Below, in pieces: positions 13,706 to 14,694 of a DNA stretch of 14,694 nt; positions within the stretch are counted from its first letter, which is position 1; each line of letters begins with the position of its first letter. Location: contig JAPKHC010000059.1 of assembly GCA_026647215.1 (NCBI GenBank), forward strand, positions 1 through 14,694, given 5' to 3'. This stretch comes from F1-120-MAGs118 sp013360535 (GTDB taxonomy: Bacteria > Planctomycetota > UBA1135 > GCA-002686595). The notes beneath the pieces are model-generated. The model ran no database searches, was not told the origin of the DNA, and saw only the letters and a program-made list of their open reading frames with translations. The position numbers and the translations under genes were made by a program.

Positions 13706-14694
13706 TCAGCTCGTTCGCTCGACCTGTGAGCTCCGCAGTCGGTGGAAGCCGACCGCGACGAGATAGAGCGCGAGTATGACGAGCACGAGCGCGACGATTC
13801 CGTTGGCGCGCGCGACGTCCCAGCCCTGGCTCGCCGCGAAGCTCGACTGCGCCTGCGCGACGAGCGCCCACAGCGTGACGACGAGCAGGAACACGAACGG
13901 GATCACGACGAACAGGTAGTTGCGTCGCTCCTTCCGCAGCCAGACCGCGATCGCGATCAGCGTGAGCGCCGCGAGCAGCTGGTTCGAGGCTCCAAACAGT
14001 GCCCAGAAGCGCAAGTACGCGCCTTCGCCACCGTACGCGAGGAACAGCGCGGCGGGTGCGAGCGTCGCGAACGTGCCGAGGAACGCGCCGACCGGGCCCT
14101 TGAGTCCGGTGAGCTCCTGAATCAGGTAGCGCCCCAGCCGCGTGGCGACGTCGAGCGTGTCGAACACGAAGGTCGAGAACGCCATCGCGCCGAACGTGAT
14201 CGCGAGGCGGCGGTTCTCGGGTCCCACGAGCAGCGTCATGAAGTCGCCGATGCCCGCGCCGTAGATCGCGCCCGGTTTCTTGCCCGCGAGCTCGGCATCG
14301 GTGCAGATCGCGACGGTGACGAGCGCGATCAGCGCGACGAAGGCCTCGGCGAGCATCGCTCCGTAGCCCACGAAGTGCGAGTGCGACTCGCGCTCGACCT
14401 GCTTCGAGGTCGTGCCGCTGCACACGAGGCCATGGAAGCCCGAGCACGCGCCGCAGGCGATCGTCACGAACAGGAACGGGAACATCTGGCCGCCGGACTT
14501 GCCCGTGTCGAAGCTCCTGAGCGCCGGCTGTTCGAGCTCGTGGCCACCGAACAGCACGCCGATCACTCCGATCGCGATCGCGCTGTAGAGCACGAACCCG
14601 CCGAGGTACCCACGCGGCTGCAGCAGCGCCCACACCGGCGTCACCGACGCGACGAGGCAATAGGCGAGGATCGCGAGGCCCCATGTGCGCGCGT
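13706..14694 (-). CDS. cstA: CstA family carbon starvation protein / peptide-pyruvate transporter, C-terminal part
   Basis: The gene runs off the right edge; 328 C-terminal residues are visible and the frame is open to 14692. Family landmarks are SVTPVWALLQPRGYLGGF at the start of the visible part, DTGKSGGQMFPFLFVTIACGACSG, and then FHGLVCSGTTSKQ. GYGAMLAEAFVALIALV follows; it matches the GYGAML.E.FVA segment of CstA. About eight membrane segments follow these, ending in a short polar tail. CstA proteins are inner-membrane transporters of peptides or pyruvate, induced on carbon limitation in E. coli. The tail is shorter than in the roughly 700-residue E. coli protein, so this may belong to a shorter family branch. 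Promoter and start lie outside the window. It is convergent with the RNase Z-like gene. Confidence 0.93.
   Translation of the reverse strand, partial: ARTWGLAILAYCLVASVTPVWALLQPRGYLGGFVLYSAIAIGVIGVLFGGHELEQPALRSFDTGKSGGQMFPFLFVTIACGACSGFHGLVCSGTTSKQVERESHSHFVGYGAMLAEAFVALIALVTVAICTDAELAGKKPGAIYGAGIGDFMTLLVGPENRRLAITFGAMAFSTFVFDTLDVATRLGRYLIQELTGLKGPVGAFLGTFATLAPAALFLAYGGEGAYLRFWALFGASNQLLAALTLIAIAVWLRKERRNYLFVVIPFVFLLVVTLWALVAQAQSSFAASQGWDVARANGIVALVLVILALYLVAVGFHRLRSSQVERTS

Noticed and set aside
1..14694. Mobile element, CRISPR array, tRNA or rRNA
   Set aside because: No transposase or integrase motif, regularly spaced repeat or recognisable tRNA arm pattern was found by reading. A tRNA scan was not possible, so a missed small RNA cannot be excluded.

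Overview
The window is G+C-rich and gene-dense. It holds 14 protein genes: 12 complete and one cut at each edge. There are two well-supported stem-loops. I recognised no rRNA, tRNA, insertion sequence, CRISPR array or origin by reading, and no gene-free stretch exceeds 150 bases. Most genes lack a recognisable Shine-Dalgarno sequence. The organism looks like a high-GC, Gram-negative-type bacterium. The gene mix (CstA, a DAB operon with SulP, an acidic secreted protein of unknown family) would suit a Planctomycetota-like lineage, but that is a low-confidence inference and no marker gene is present.

Layout. (1) 1-1364, minus strand: a tight operon read right to left, encoding an SDR dehydrogenase, a Rid-family protein and the start of a coiled-coil protein, joined by two ATGA stop/start overlaps. 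(2) 1365-1496: a divergent intergenic region with a terminator-like hairpin plus T-run facing the next operon, and a possible -10 element after it. (3) 1497-8524, plus strand: the main feature, a five-gene run of HTH-DUF1232 protein, SulP anion transporter, DabA (DUF2309), DabB (NuoL-like) and a second NuoM/NuoL-like membrane protein. Junctions are 12 bp, 18 bp, a 4-nt overlap and 3 bp. (4) 8521-10043, minus strand: a FabG-type reductase followed by a CPBP intramembrane protease that overlaps the operon end tail to tail by 4 nt. (5) 10117-11604, plus strand: an Old Yellow Enzyme family oxidoreductase with an enlarged mid-region. (6) 11617-11654: a perfect 12-bp-stem hairpin between convergent genes. 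(7) 11676-12701, minus strand: an exported protein of unknown family. (8) 12848-13678, plus strand: an RNase Z-like metallo-beta-lactamase protein. (9) 13706-14694, minus strand: the C-terminal part of a CstA family transporter.

How the genes fit together. DabA carries the four expected zinc ligands of the beta-carbonic-anhydrase-like site (C336, D338, H513, C528). DabB is the ion-conducting partner. Together they should drive energy-coupled uptake and hydration of CO2 to bicarbonate. SulP, a family that includes bicarbonate transporters, may supply the same pool. The unusual points are that the antiporter-like part is spread over two polypeptides and that a HTH-DUF1232 fusion heads the operon. 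No RuBisCO or carboxysome gene is visible, so the role could be either autotrophic carbon concentration or feeding of housekeeping carboxylases.
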